Part shown: in pieces, positions 1 to 11,567 of the stretch
How the letters are laid out: the number at the start of each line of letters is the position of its first letter
Position numbering within the stretch: position 1 is the first letter of the stretch
Assembly (NCBI GenBank): GCA_963922205.1
Contig: CAWUHX010000114.1
Span: forward strand, 558,001 to 622,000
DNA: 64,000 nucleotides
Direction of reading: 5' to 3'
From: Romanomermis culicivorax
Lineage: Eukaryota > Nematoda > Enoplea > Mermithida > Mermithidae
Program-made: the position numbers and the translations under genes
Notes under the pieces: generated by a model
Seen by the model: the letters and a program-made list of their open reading frames with translations, nothing else
What the model was told of the DNA's origin: nothing
Databases searched by the model: none

Positions 1-84
1 ACATCATGAATGATTGAAACCTTCCCCGAAGTCGATATGGCGAAAAATAATACTATGGCTATGTGGATTGCCCATATTTGAAAG

Positions 85-2155
85 CTGAGTTTTTTGCATA
101 GGCCAGGTTGCAATGAGCAACTTGGGGAAAAATTTTGGTTGCGCAGGTAAATTTTTGGTTGCTCACTCTAAAATCAATAAATTAGCTTAATTTTATCGGA
201 AAACCCACTAAAAGCTAATTTTCTTTTATTTCATTCGATTCGCGTCGGCAACGCTGGAAAATGAACCTTTTCAGCTTTTACTTCCAAGACAGAAGATGTA
301 ATTTTTCAGTGAATTCAATGAATTTTCAGTCAGGCAGACTACAATTCAAAAACTAGGAAAGCGACCAAGAATTTCGATTCTTCAACCAACAAGAATTCCC
401 GCTTGGACTCAAAATGTTTTAATGACACAAATGTCAATTTTTAAAGACCGCAAAAAGATTTCGGGAAAATAACCGAGAAAAATCTTGATTTTCATCAAAT
501 TCCCAAAAAAACGACACAGGATGAAACATTTATTCATAATATCTTGATAATTAAAAGCACAAGCATTAGCTAGAATGACATTTTCTAACTGCGCACTGGA
601 ATAATATAGAAAAATCATTTTATAACGCGTAAAATGCACCTCCAGACAGGAAACCCTATAACTCAATCAAAAGGGCAGTCAGCTTGACCATCAAAAAATT
701 TTTCACCAAAGTGATGCCTAAATAAAAAAAAATTTGCCTCAATTTCAAAAAATTCCTCAAAAATGGTCAATTGAGGAAAAAACTCTGGCAAGAATTTAAA
801 GACTTAACTCTAAGATTTGTTCAGGAATTCAATGTTTTAATCCAATTTTCGGCTGCGAATATCTTTCCAACAACTGTGTAAAGACTCCGGAGAAAATAAA
901 GTGAAAATTGTGTGAATTTCCGGTCGAAACATTGTACCAACAATATCGACTTTTCTACTTGAATCAACTAAACACAAAAAACAAGAATTTTAGTTTCAAA
1001 TCAGAATCATCCGATTGAACGAACGGAGAAAATCCAGAATTTCTATTCATTATCAGTCACTGACGACCTATAAAGTTTGGTGCGACGATACAAATACTAT
1101 TCGAAAAGAATTCGATCGCGTTCGGGCCGATGGAAATATTTCATTCATTGACTCGGCGCTAAGCGCCGTAAAATATTTGCATTTTCAGGCCGTAAAACGT
1201 CTAAGAAATCAAAGAACTTAACCATTGAACCAGTCAAAAATTTTATGCCAATTGGCACAAACACAGTTTTTTTCCTCAATCGACCATTTTTGAGGAATTT
1301 TTTTTGAAATTGAGGAAAATTTTTTTGTACTTAGGCACCAATTTGAGGAAAAATTTTTTGATGGTTTCCTGTTCGGAGGTGCATTTTACGCGTTATAAAA
1401 TCGAAAACTGTCGAAATTTTAATTATTTAATAATTTTTCAATTATTCTAATGCGCGGTTAGAAAATATAATTCTAGCTAATGCTTATAGCTTTTAATTAT
1501 CAAGATATTATGGATAAATGTTTGATCCTGGGTCATTTTTTTGAGAGTTTGACGAAAAGCAAGATTTTTCTCGGTTATTTTCATAAAGTCTTTCTACGGT
1601 CTTTAAAAAGATTTTGAGATTTGTGTGATTGAAACATTTTGAGTCCAATTGGGAATTCTTGCTGGTTGAAGAATCAAAATTCTTGGTTGCTTTTCTAGTT
1701 TTTGAATTTTAGATTGAAAATTGAAATTGAAAATTGAAAATTCTGATTGATTGATTTGATTGAAAAAATTCTGATTGATGAAAAAATCCTGATTGAAAAT
1801 TCATTGAATTCACAGAAAAATTTAACCTTCTGTCTAAGAAATAAAAGTTGAAAAGGTTCATTTTCCAGCATTCTAGAATATCAAAATCCCAGAAAAATTT
1901 TTGGCGCTAGGTGCGGAAAAAGTCAGTCATACCAATCTTTTTATTTTCTCTTCAAAACTCAGAAAATTTGGTTGTAAAAGCCTAAAACCGACGCGAATCG
2001 AATGAAATAGAAGAAAAGTATAGCTTTTGGTAGTTTTTCCGATAAAGATAAGCTGATTTATTGATTCCAGAGTGAACAACCAAAAATTTATTTGGGCAAC
2101 CAAAATTTTCCCCAAGTTGCACATTGGAATCTGGCCTTTGCAGAAAAAAATCCTG
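85..2155. mobile_element. Foldback-like element with long inverted arms
   Basis: The left arm (about 85-800) reappears as an imperfect reverse complement at about 1235-2155. Matching landmarks are the GGTTGC/GCAAC words at 107-165 and 2085-2125, the AAAATGCACCTCC block near 630 and its complement near 1380, and GAGG-rich blocks at 735-780 and 1273-1360. Total length is about 2.07 kb with a short unique centre. The right end reads CAGGATTTTTTTC on the minus strand. No transposase is visible and the open frames inside are non-homologous noise. No target duplication was found. Related single-arm copies lie at 43623-43800 and about 48870-49935. Long arms with a small centre are typical of Foldback-type elements; the class is inferred. 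Confidence 0.65.
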
Positions 2156-2410
2156 TGGTCAGGTACATACTTTTATGTCAGATTGTCAGCTGTTCAGAAT
2201 CAGTTTTAAAATTTTATTTTTCATAGTCATCTTTTTAATGTCAAAATTAGGTTGTTTTATGTCGTTAAAAAGAAACATAAGAAATAAACGTTATGCCGTT
2301 GAATTATTCTCTTGTTTGGCTCGTGTAAACTCACTTAAATATTTATATACAAGCAGGTCATAGCTGCAAACTTTTTGCAAAAAAATGTCGGTTTTTTGGC
2401 GGAATAAGAT

Positions 2411-3194
2411 CACTGTTTTTTTTCCACGAACTTTTTTTCCACAAATGTGGAAAGAGGTCAAATTTATTTTCCACATGTGGAAAAATTTTTTTCTTCTTAA
2501 AATCCTCGTTTTTTCGCTTGAAAATGCTCATAAACACTTTATTTAAGTATTTTTGAGCTGTTTAAAGCATTCTGATAATCATTCTAATCATATATCTCAA
2601 AAATTGGATTTAAATTTTGTGTTCATAAATCGTAATTTCTAGAAATTTATTGTTCGAAAAATTTGAAAACCATCAATTTGTTCGTAACCCTCCGTAAATT
2701 TGGGCGAAAAGCTATGAGTCAGAAGCGTAGAAATTTTCCAAAAATACTTCCATGAAGCTTTTGAATTGAATTTACGTTAAGAAAAAAACAAACGCTTCAA
2801 AAAGTTTAGAAGGTTGATGAGTTGATCCGTCTCAAAAAATCTATGAAGGAAAATGTGCAGATCTTCATTAAATATAAAGATATATTATATTTAAGATTGC
2901 CAATTAAACATGAAATAATACGTCTAAGATTAGGAAAACTATTGAAGATTAAATGGTAAGTAAAGGTAGACAAGGTAAAAGCCGTGCCTGAGCTTGATAA
3001 TATAATAGTGATGTTATAACCGGCGCGAAGCGCCGGAAAATTTTGACATTTGAACCTTCTAAAATGCACCAAAATGCATCTTTTAAATATAAAAACCCCA
3101 AATTTTTCTTCCACATTTGTGGAAAGACCTCAAAAATTTTTTCCACATTCCAGATTTTTTTCCACATTATATGCAAATGTGGACAAAAACAGTG
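2411..3194. mobile_element. Non-autonomous hAT-like element, CCAC-word type
   Basis: The element starts CACTGTTTTTTTT and ends ACAAAAACAGTG. The word CCAC and its complement GTGG occur at least eight times near the two ends (2424-2475 and 3110-3185), between T or A runs. The interior carries the palindrome GGCGCGAAGCGCC at about 3020-3037 and a block shared with the element at 4596-5618. There is no coding capacity. The flanks 2403-2410 and 3195-3202 do not match, so no target duplication supports these exact ends; the class comes from sister elements at 59904, 61089 and 62623. Confidence 0.6.
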
Positions 3195-3196
3195 TT

Positions 3197-4278
3197 CGCG
3201 CCGGTCATGGGTATAATAATAACTATTTTCTATCAGGCGCGGCCGTTAGCATATCTACTTCGACTTACTAATTAATGCTCAACAGTTTCTATCTATCAAG
3301 TTAGCTGGTTTTATTTTCTAATCGTTAACAGTCAACTATGTCGCCGAAAATAGATTTTGCATCAATTCTCTCAATTTTTTCTCTCGATGCTTGGAATTTT
3401 TTGAACGTTTGTTACCTGAACTTTTGCGTTTATAATGTGCCTACGGATGCTTTTTTATGCATTTTAGGAGCATACCCAAGCATTTTGATGCTTTTGGATT
3501 CAGAAACCTGCAAAAATTAGGAAAAAATTGAGGAAATTCTGGTTATGTTAGTCAAAATGAGCTGATGAAGAATATATTGGTGTTCTACAAGAGCAGAGAA
3601 AGCATTTTAACGACAGAGTTGTCATGAATTTATCCTTTATTAATATTTATGTGGTTCCTATTAGTATTATCTAATTTAATTTTTTGTTCCGGCGCGGAGC
3701 GCCGGAAAATTTTTTGGATTTTCACTTTCTAAAACGCCGAAAATTGAACCTTCACAACGTTGAGAAATAAATTAAAATCCGACTGATGAAATATAATTTC
3801 TTACCCATTCTGGCGCATAGCGCCAGAAAAATTTTTCAGTTTTTATATTTAAAACGCTGAAAAATAAATCTCTCCAATGGATATTCGTGAATAGAAGTTC
3901 TAAAATGACAGTCTAGAATGATGTCTTCAATTTGCATTTTCAATAAACCCAAAAGTTCATATTAAAAATGTTGGAAAAATTCCGAGCATCGAGAGAAAAA
4001 ATTGAGAGCATTGATGAAAAATTGTTTTTTTTCAGCGAAATACTGACTCTTAACGATTAAAAAAGGAGATGAGTTAACTTGATTGATAAAAACTGTTGAT
4101 AATTGACGCGCGAAGCGCAGGAAAATTTTGAGATTTTGACGTTTTAGAGTCTAAAACGCATCTTTTCGATTTTGAATTCCCCAAATTTTTTTCCACAACG
4201 AGAACCATAACCCAAAAATTTTTTCCTCATTTCCAAATTTTTCTCCTCAAAAGACCCCATTTGAGGAAAAAAACGGTG
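3197..4278. repeat. Composite dispersed repeat with palindromic cores, CCTC/GAGG words
   Basis: This contains three copies of the GGCGC-GCGCC palindrome at about 3689-3706, 3810-3827 and 4106. It ends with CCTC/GAGG words (4223-4265) in the same layout as the CCAC and CCCC elements on either side. A closely related sequence occurs at 42368-43330, in pieces split by MITEs, which shows that it is a mobile family. An open frame at 3338-3520 has no recognisable product. The left boundary falls inside a palindrome and is uncertain. Confidence 0.5.
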
Positions 4279-4297
4279 TTGTGCATTCTTCAGAAAG

Positions 4298-4573
4298 GAT
4301 TGCGCAGCGAGATCTGTCATCAATTTGATTGGACGAAAAAATTTATTGATCTTTTTAGTTGTTCTGGCAAATTTTCTTGCTTAGGCTTAGGCTTATTCTT
4401 TGGCTTAGGCTTAGATTAAGGCTTAAGCTTAGATTTAGGCTTAGGCTTAGGTTTAAGCGTAGGCTTAGGCTTGGACTCACGGTTAAGAAGGAGTAGACTA
4501 GAATTTTTGAACAATCAAATTGAGGGTATGAAATTTTTCGACCAATCAAATTGATGATAGATCTCGCTCCGCA
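4298..4573. repeat. Inverted-repeat block around telomere-like hexamers
   Basis: About 55 bases at 4298-4352 (containing GCGAGATCTGTCATCAATTT) match the reverse complement of 4518-4573 (containing GATGATAGATCTCGCTC) with few differences. The arms flank about 160 bases holding the TTAGGC array. No gene is present. This may be the remains of a small foldback element or of a rearranged telomere-derived insertion. Confidence 0.55.
4381..4476 (+). repeat. Degenerate TTAGGC telomere-like array
   Basis: Sixteen consecutive 6-base units in one register, seven of them exact TTAGGC and the others one to three changes away (TTAGAT, TTAAGC, TAAGGC, GTAGGC). TTAGGC is the telomere repeat of nematodes. 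The tract lies inside other repeats and is degenerate, so it is an interstitial remnant and not a chromosome end. Confidence 0.75.
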
Positions 4574-4595
4574 ATGCTTTGCGCATTCTTCATCT

Positions 4596-5618
4596 CACTG
4601 TTTTTTTTTTCCCCCGGGCCTTTTCCCCAAATGGGGAAAGAGGTCAAAATTTTTTTCCCCATTTTCCCGGAGTCGTTTTTTCGCTTAAAAATGCTCACAG
4701 ACGCTTTATTTAGGTGTTTTTGAGCCTTTTCAAGCCTCCTGGTGTTTTTAAACCCGTTAATTCATTAAAATTGAGGAAAAAATTGAAATTTTCGAGTTCA
4801 AAGTTTAATCTACAAGCATTGGAACAAATTTTCAAGCAAACTATCCAAAAGCATAATGACTTTGCGAATTTCATGAGAAATCGATGGTTAAGTTCTTTAT
4901 GATGACAAGTGAGAACCCAAAATGAATGTTAATCTTTCCGGCGCGAAGCGCCGGAAATTTTTTTTGGGTATTTATATTCTGCGACGCTGGAAAATCAATT
5001 TTCCGAACATTTATTTCAAGAATTAGATTTGAATTTTGTGTTCAAAAGTCGTAATTTGTAGAATGTTACTTGGAAAAATTTTAAAACCAGTATAATTTAT
5101 TTGTAAACTCTGATACTTGGTCGAAAATATATGAGTAAGCAGAGTATAAATTTCCGAAAGATATTTCCATGAAGCGTTTGAATTGATTTTACGTTAGATA
5201 GAAAAGAAATAATCGCATCAAAAAGCTTAGAGACTTGACGTATTGATCTTTCTCAAAAGGAAAAAATGCGAATCTTCATTAAATATCATGATAAAATATT
5301 GAAGATTACCAATGAAAACATGAGATAATACGTTCAAGATGATGAAAACTATTATAGATTATATGATAAATGAAAGTAGACGTGCTAAAAGCCGCGCCTG
5401 AGCTAAGTAATGCATAATAATGATTATTAAAGTTATAATCGGCGCGAAGCGCCGGAAAATTTTGAGATTATGACCTTCTAAAATGCACCAAAATGCATCT
5501 TTTCTGTATCCGATCCCCAAAATTTTCTTCCCCAAATGGGGAAAGAGCCGAAAATTTTTTTCCCCTTTCCGAATTTTTTTTCCCGAAAAAGCACGATTTG
5601 GGGAAAAAAAAAACAGTG
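4596..5618. mobile_element. Non-autonomous hAT-like element, CCCC-word type
   Basis: The ends are CACTGTTTTTTTTTT and AAAAAACAGTG. The word CCCC/GGGG is repeated near both ends (4610-4668 and 5530-5604) in the positions where the 2411-3194 element has CCAC/GTGG. The flanking bases AAAGAGGTCAAA are the same in both elements. Palindromes GGCGCGAAGCGCC lie at 4938-4954 and 5440-5456. Similar internal sequence recurs at 62850-63600 and, inverted, at 61150-61960. No coding region is present, and the flanks show no target duplication. Confidence 0.6.
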
Positions 5619-6165
5619 CTGGCTTAATTTGTGAAATCAACTAAGGACCGTAAACAGTGTCCTATACACAGAAAACATTATCAAACTAAATACATGCGCG
5701 TAGTATTCAAGAACAAATAATTCATTTTTTTATCCAATGTTTCCAATTAAAGTAGATTTCCGGAATCAGGCGACTGCACTGGAACCGTGAGCTTAAGGTT
5801 TGTTATCTTTTGACTCAACTACCAGTTATTTGAGATGTCGCTCATAGATTGTTTATTGTACTTTACTGCGCAATTTGGTTTTCCACAACCAATATTTTTG
5901 CGTCGATTTGTAGCCTACCCATAACTTCATTAAAAATCCGTAATCGATACTACAACAATAATGTGGAATACCCAGATTTTACATGTCACCATTCAAAAGC
6001 TGTATGCTTGGTTATTGACCTCAAAAGAAAGCTGAATGTAATTTTTCATGAAACACCTCTGCATTTATAATGCAGATTCAAAGATGAACGTATATTCAAT
6101 CATTTCTGCTTTTTTATGCTCACTACTGGTCAGCTCATGGTTTGGAATCGAAAACAGAGGACCAC
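5619..6165. other. Unassigned spacer
   Basis: This is AT-rich sequence between the CCCC-type element and the LTR retrotransposon. The longest frame (5849-6070) has no recognisable motif and no convincing splice sites. I see no gene here. Confidence 0.4.
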
Positions 6166-6169
6166 GTAC

Positions 6170-7097
6170 TGTAACGTAATTGCTAAAGCAGTACTGTAAA
6201 TATATAGCATACTGTATGTGATAAACATTTATTAAATATTATTCATTTTCGTATTTTATTGTCTCAAGGGTGTCTGGGATTCACACCCAAACATTCCTAT
6301 AAAATTGCATGAAGTACTTTATTTTGATCCGTTCACACCCCGGTAGCCCAATTAAGATGCCCCAATTAATTTGCACAAACGGCAGCTGGTCCCCTAGAAC
6401 CTACACTAAACTACACATTCCACAGCTACCGTAATCCCCCCTAAAAATCGTAAACAACACCTGCACACAGTAAAATATGTAAAAGCCCCGCCAGACAGTA
6501 GTCTCAAGTGTAACGGTAGCGACGGCCCCACGAAACATGTGTATACAGAGAAACCGATACAGGAAGCATGCACAGAAGCACAGAGGTGTGGCCAAGCCCA
6601 CCGTAGAAAGCAAGCGAAGCACGAAAAGCATACAGTACCAGGAAAGCATTAGAAAGGCGTAACTAGGAAGGCATAAAAAGCGTAGCAGGAAGCGACGATT
6701 GGCGGAAGAAGATGGACAGAAGCTCGACCTCCCGCGACGCCCAGGGAGTGGCCAAAAACGTCGTATAAAAGAAGAAGCAAAGCGTGATTTAGTTAGTTGT
6801 TAGATTATCATAATCCTTCATTTTGACCTGCGGCCGTTCATCACTTTTTATTTGCAAGCAACCGTCTTCGAAAGCAGTTAAACCGTGTCGTATTTTATTT
6901 GCAAGCAAACGCGCCGTCTAAATTTTGTATTGTCAACGTTCAAGCGACCGTCGATCATACCTTGTATTATTGTAACCATACGCCGCGCCCCGTTCCATTA
7001 GCCATATCGCCCGTATTGTACGCCCCACCCCCCTTTGTTCCCGCTGTAGCGACCGTTGGTTGAAAGTGAAGTACCTCACACAAATCTGGTCATTACA
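6170..7097 (+). repeat. 5' LTR
   Basis: About 928 bases, nearly identical to 10457-11385. It contains a TATA-like box (GTATAAAAG near 6764) suited to starting the element's transcript, and a GATAAACATTTATTAAA stretch near 6222 where the 3' LTR has AATAAA. An antisense 82-residue frame occurs in both LTRs and is not considered a gene. Confidence 0.9.
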
Positions 7098-7500
7098 TAT
7101 TTTGGTGACTGTACCGTACCGTTAACCACTGGAACTCCCTGCCCCCAATTAGGTGTACTCTTATCCGGGCATTTAGAAGCATTAGATAATACAGTAGTAA
7201 TCATTCCCTACAGTAAGACAGTATTCATAGAAAGCAAACTGGAAATCCCCTCCAACGAAACATTAAGGGATACATTTAAATGAATACAGCGTGAAGCAAA
7301 AATTGAAGCACTTAAGCAGAAATCCCAGCGTAAACCAAGAATGACCCACCAAAACCCAAGATCATTTAGGAGAAATCATTAGAGAACAGATAAACGATTT
7401 ATTTTCAGAACATTTTCGTACCCTATGCACACAATTGAATCAGAATACAGTAAACCCTACCCTAATAGACGATCTAAGAACAGCAAACATTCGTAATAAT

Positions 7501-9120
7501 ATGGCAAATAATTTTTATGCGAAACCTACAGTATTCACGGGCAGCGTGACCCAACATTTTGGTGAATGGAACAAAAGATTAGAACAATTCATGGCACTCC
7601 AAGGCATGAAAGATACAGACGTACAGTTAAAGCTGGCATGTTTAGAAATTCATTTAGGAGGAGCCGCGTTAGCAAAATTCAAAAGTTTAGCCAATTCCGA
7701 AAACCCTCCCCACACATACGAGCAGTATGAAGTCGCATTACAGGCATTTTTCCCAAACAATAGAGATAATGAGCTGCATCAACAATTCTTACGCGAAAGA
7801 AAACAAAAGCGATCAGAAACAGTAACTGAATTTTTGTTTGATCTAGAACACCTCGCAACCCTCGCCTACCCTAACTTTAACACAGACCCACGAGAAATGA
7901 TCATAAAACCCCTCTTCGTAGAAGGCATGCAAAGCGAAATCAGAGAAGCAATTAAGTATAGACTGTTCGCAACTTTAAAAGAAATGTCAGATGAAGCAGC
8001 TTACATTGAACAGCAAATCCTTAGAAATGAGTTAAAATCTAACGCCCTTCCATTTATACCCCCAAAACCCGAACTTATCTTTTCCCTAACCAAAAATACA
8101 GACCAACAGGATCTTTTGCATCAGTTAGAACAAAAAGTAAAAGATTTACAGTTGCAGATCAAACAAAAACCTCAACCCCCACAACAGAGTAGCTACAACA
8201 ATTTCAGTAACAATACTTTCAGCAGGAATAATGCTTACAGGAACAATGCCACCCCCAGGCAACCCACATGCTTCCAGTGTGGACAAATTGGACACGTAGC
8301 TCGTAATTGTAAATCAGTAGGCGCCCGAAAATCATGTGGAATCTGTTTCCGTAATAATCACAGTACGCATGAGTGTAAAAGCCGATGCATCCACTGCTCC
8401 CAAACAGGACATAGATCTGATAGCTGCCTTTCCAAATCCTACTCAAATTTTCAATGTTTTCTATGCAAGCAAAGAGGTCATACAAGCAGGTACTGTCCTA
8501 ATCAGCAGAGTCGAAACATTCAAAATTGCATTGAGTACAGGCAACTGCAACCCCTCATGGACATTGATGACCCCGCATTTTACTCAACATTACCCGCCAT
8601 AACTAGCGGCCCTCAGACTACTTTAGGAACCATTATGCCCACTACCCACCGCGGTAGTGACGAATACGTCCTGGACCTGGACGTACCGGATTGGTGCACC
8701 ATGTCACCACCCTCCACGCCTGAAACCACAAAAATCGAAAAATTGCCGCCCACCATCCCTGTATGCTACAAGATCCACCGCAAGCAAGACACCACGCTGC
8801 CCACCGCCCCCGAAACCCCATCCAAAGTAGGCTGCAACTTGTTGTCCCTTCTCCACGGCCTGACCCCCGAACCCTACCAATTCTGCCCCACCAAACACTG
8901 CTACCAACCCCCGCAAGTAAGCAAGTCCAAACCCCATCCCATGACTCAACTTCTAAAATTTTACAGACCGTTCAGATTGCAAACGGGCCACCCCCTCAAC
9001 CCAAAACCGAACAACACCAAAAGCCGCCATGCCAAACCGGCCAGAACGAAAACATACAGTGCCCCGCCGCCTCCACTAAAACATTCTATTGGCCGATGTT
9101 TTGTATTTTTCTTTGTATAA
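7501..9120 (+). CDS. Gag-like protein with four CCHC zinc knuckles
   Basis: The open frame extends upstream to about 7345 without an ATG. The first in-frame ATG is at 7501, giving about 539 residues. The N-terminal part is an all-helical capsid-like region (EWNKRLEQFMALQG early on) typical of retrotransposon Gag, which packages the element RNA. Four Cys-X2-Cys-X4-His-X4-Cys knuckles follow in series at 8269-8500: CFQCGQIGHVARNC, CGICFRNNHSTHEC, CIHCSQTGHRSDSC and CFLCKQRGHTSRYC. The last 130 or so residues are proline-rich and overlap the env-like frame in a different register, probably the scar of the pol deletion. Four knuckles is more than the usual one or two. Confidence 0.8.
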   Translation: MANNFYAKPTVFTGSVTQHFGEWNKRLEQFMALQGMKDTDVQLKLACLEIHLGGAALAKFKSLANSENPPHTYEQYEVALQAFFPNNRDNELHQQFLRERKQKRSETVTEFLFDLEHLATLAYPNFNTDPREMIIKPLFVEGMQSEIREAIKYRLFATLKEMSDEAAYIEQQILRNELKSNALPFIPPKPELIFSLTKNTDQQDLLHQLEQKVKDLQLQIKQKPQPPQQSSYNNFSNNTFSRNNAYRNNATPRQPTCFQCGQIGHVARNCKSVGARKSCGICFRNNHSTHECKSRCIHCSQTGHRSDSCLSKSYSNFQCFLCKQRGHTSRYCPNQQSRNIQNCIEYRQLQPLMDIDDPAFYSTLPAITSGPQTTLGTIMPTTHRGSDEYVLDLDVPDWCTMSPPSTPETTKIEKLPPTIPVCYKIHRKQDTTLPTAPETPSKVGCNLLSLLHGLTPEPYQFCPTKHCYQPPQVSKSKPHPMTQLLKFYRPFRLQTGHPLNPKPNNTKSRHAKPARTKTYSAPPPPLKHSIGRCFVFFFV

Positions 9121-10409
9121 TAATCCCCACATTGTGTAGTGCCCAATTTCAGATGTGTGGAACTTCATTGAGCGGTCACTCAGTCAGCATACCAAAACTT
9201 GTATCATGCATGCCCCCTTCCACAGTAGACAAACCCCTACAGACATTCGGAAAAATCTATATCCCCTCCACTAAACCTCACATAACAGACGCATACAAAT
9301 GCAGTGTTCGCAAACGCAAAATGTGTACAAATACAGGATTTTTTGGCTCAAAAGGTATTGTCTTCGACCAAACCGAAATGCAAAATCTAACCCCACATCT
9401 TTGTAAGGCAATTGTTATAGACAAAGAACACAACGGTCAAAAATTGTACGAAACCCAACCAGGAAGCATAGAATACACATGGTGTTGTACAGACCACTGT
9501 ACCTCGGTCACTAACGTCATCATAGAAATAGGACAAATAGCATCTTGGAATGGAAAATCTATGACAGGTACATTAGGTGACCTGGGGTCATGCAAACCGA
9601 CATCAGGCCATTGTGTAACGACTGACGGATCCATTATCTGGAATGAAACAGCATTTGAAAACTTATGCCCTTTCGAATACAAAAATACACATCTCATCAA
9701 ACTCACGCAAACCCACATGATAATAGAAGAGCTACAAGGTGCATTCTCGGTTAAAAACACACTCTTTTCGAACCCCAATTGCCCAGAAATCCAAGACAGC
9801 ATTCTAACCAAACAAGGCATTATTGTACAATTAGACAAAAGCACCCCACATCGTAACACATTTTTAACCCCAAAAACCAACGAAACTCATACTACATTAT
9901 ACGATTTTGATGAATTTGAACCCATTAACGTGAAACTAAATTATCTAGCAGACAAAATCCAGGAATTCGAAATTCAAAATTTCAAAAACGTATGGAATGA
10001 ATTATGCAGACAGACACAGCGTCATCTTGATCTCGTATGGCAAATTTTACATCTTGATGCAACCCTTGGAGCGTGTGCATTCCTACAGTGAACCGACATA
10101 ATAGCAGAATTCACAGGAGAAGCCCTCACAGTCTGGCCCTGCAAGCAGGTAAATGCATCTAAAATCTTTTACAACCACAAAATCAACCAAACATGCTACA
10201 AACTTTTACCCATTCTCGTAGGAACCGAACTCATGTTTTCGAATCCAGGAGGCAACGATTTGACCCCTTTTTCACAAACCGTTGACTGCCATCACATGCA
10301 TGTAGCCCTTTACAAACAGAATAATACATGGGTCAGTGAAACAGGATCCCCGCATGACCCCTTTCTACCCTCGCAAAGCACCTACCGAAACTGCCCCCAC
10401 CCCTCTTAA
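8763..10409 (+). pseudogene. Env-like glycoprotein remnant, interrupted
   Basis: The frame is open from 8763 to a TGA at 10089-10091, then continues in the same frame to a TAA at 10407-10409. A hydrophobic signal-like segment (MFCIFLCIIIPTLCSA) begins at an ATG at 9096. After it comes a cysteine-rich ectodomain-like region with many cysteines (for example WCCTDHC) and NET/NQT-type glycosylation sites. No C-terminal membrane anchor is seen. These features and the position after gag support an envelope-like gene as found in some invertebrate LTR elements, but I cannot assign a known Env class. The premature stop and missing anchor suggest it is non-functional. The start is uncertain; the native mRNA may have been spliced. 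Confidence 0.55.
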
Positions 10410-10456
10410 CCCTCGAAAGCCTTGAACGAGGATGTTCAACTCTGGAAGGAGGGAAA

Positions 10457-11385
10457 TGTAACGTACCTGCTAAAGCAGTACTGTAAATATATAGCATACT
10501 GCATGTAATAAACATTTATTAAATATTATTCATTTTCGTATTTTATTGTCTCAAGGGTGTCTGGGATTCACACCCAAACATTCCTATAAAATTGCGTGAA
10601 GTACTTTATTTTGATCCGTTCACACCCCGGTAGCCCAATTAAGATGCCCCAATTAATTTGCACAAACGGCAGCTGGTCCCCTAGAACCTACACTAAACTA
10701 CACATTCCACAGCTACCGTAATCCCCCGTAGAAATCGTAAACAACACCTGCACACAGTAAAATATGTAAAAGCCCCGCCAGACAGTAGTCTCAAGCGTAA
10801 CGGTAGCGACGGCCCCAGGAAACATGTGTATACAGAGAAACCGATACAGGAAGCATGCACAGAAGCACAGAGGTGTGGCCAAGCCCACCGTAGAAAGCAA
10901 GCGAAGCACGAAAAGCATACAGTACCAGGAAAGCATTAGAAAGGCGTAACTAGGAAGGCATAAAAAGCGTAGCAGGAAGCGACGATTGGTGGAAGAAGAT
11001 GGACAGAAGCTCGACCTCCCGCGACGCCCAGGGAGTGGCCAAAAACGTCGTATAAAAGAAGAAGCAAAGCGTGATTTAGTTAGTTGTTAGATTATCATAA
11101 TCCTTCGTTTTGACCCGCGGCCATTCATCACTTTTTATTTGCAAGCAACCGTCTTCGAAAGCAATTAAACCGTGTCGTATTTTATTTGCAAGCAAACGCG
11201 CCGTCTAAATTTTGTATTGTCGACGTTCAAGCGACCGTCGATCATCCCTTGTATTATTGTAACCGTACGCCGCGCCCCGTTCCATTAGCCATATCACCCG
11301 TATTGTACGCCCGCGCCCCCCTTTGTTCCCGCCGTAGCGACCGTTGGTTGAAAGTAAAGTACCTCACACAAATCTGGTCGTTACA
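10457..11385 (+). repeat. 3' LTR
   Basis: Partner of the 5' LTR, directly preceded by the polypurine tract. AATAAA at 10507-10512 is a plausible polyadenylation signal. It ends TTACA next to the GTAC target duplication. Confidence 0.9.
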
Positions 11386-11567
11386 GTACCAAGTTAGCTC
11401 TTCATTTTCAAATGATCCCTCCAATATACAGAATAGCCTACAGTCAGATCATGCATTGCAGCTAGAGAGTATTGCGTGTTGTTTGAGATCTTTGTTGAGG
11501 TTTCGGATGACAAGTTGGATGTCTGGTGATCCTATGTAGTACAGAAAGAAAGTCATATTTAGATCAG

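Larger units (their letters stand above)
6170..11385 (+). mobile_element. LTR retrotransposon lacking pol
   Basis: Two direct LTRs of about 928 bases (6170-7097 and 10457-11385) begin TGTAACGTA and end TTACA. They are flanked by a 4-base target duplication GTAC (6166-6169 and 11386-11389). A TGG-starting primer-binding candidate lies at about 7102 and a polypurine tract (GGAAGGAGGGAAA) lies just before the 3' LTR. Inside are a gag-like frame and an env-like frame. No protease, reverse transcriptase, RNase H or integrase is present, although the cis signals are intact. The LTRs differ at roughly 2-3 percent of positions by eye, so the insertion is fairly young. The element must depend on another copy for enzymes. 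Gypsy-type and BEL-type origins are both possible. Confidence 0.9.

Noticed and set aside
4381-4476. True telomere or chromosome end
   Set aside because: The array is short, degenerate and flanked on both sides by more than 4 kb of other repeats.
6401-6649. 82-residue antisense frame, repeated at 10688-10936
   Set aside because: It lies inside both LTRs and is conserved only because the LTRs are duplicates.
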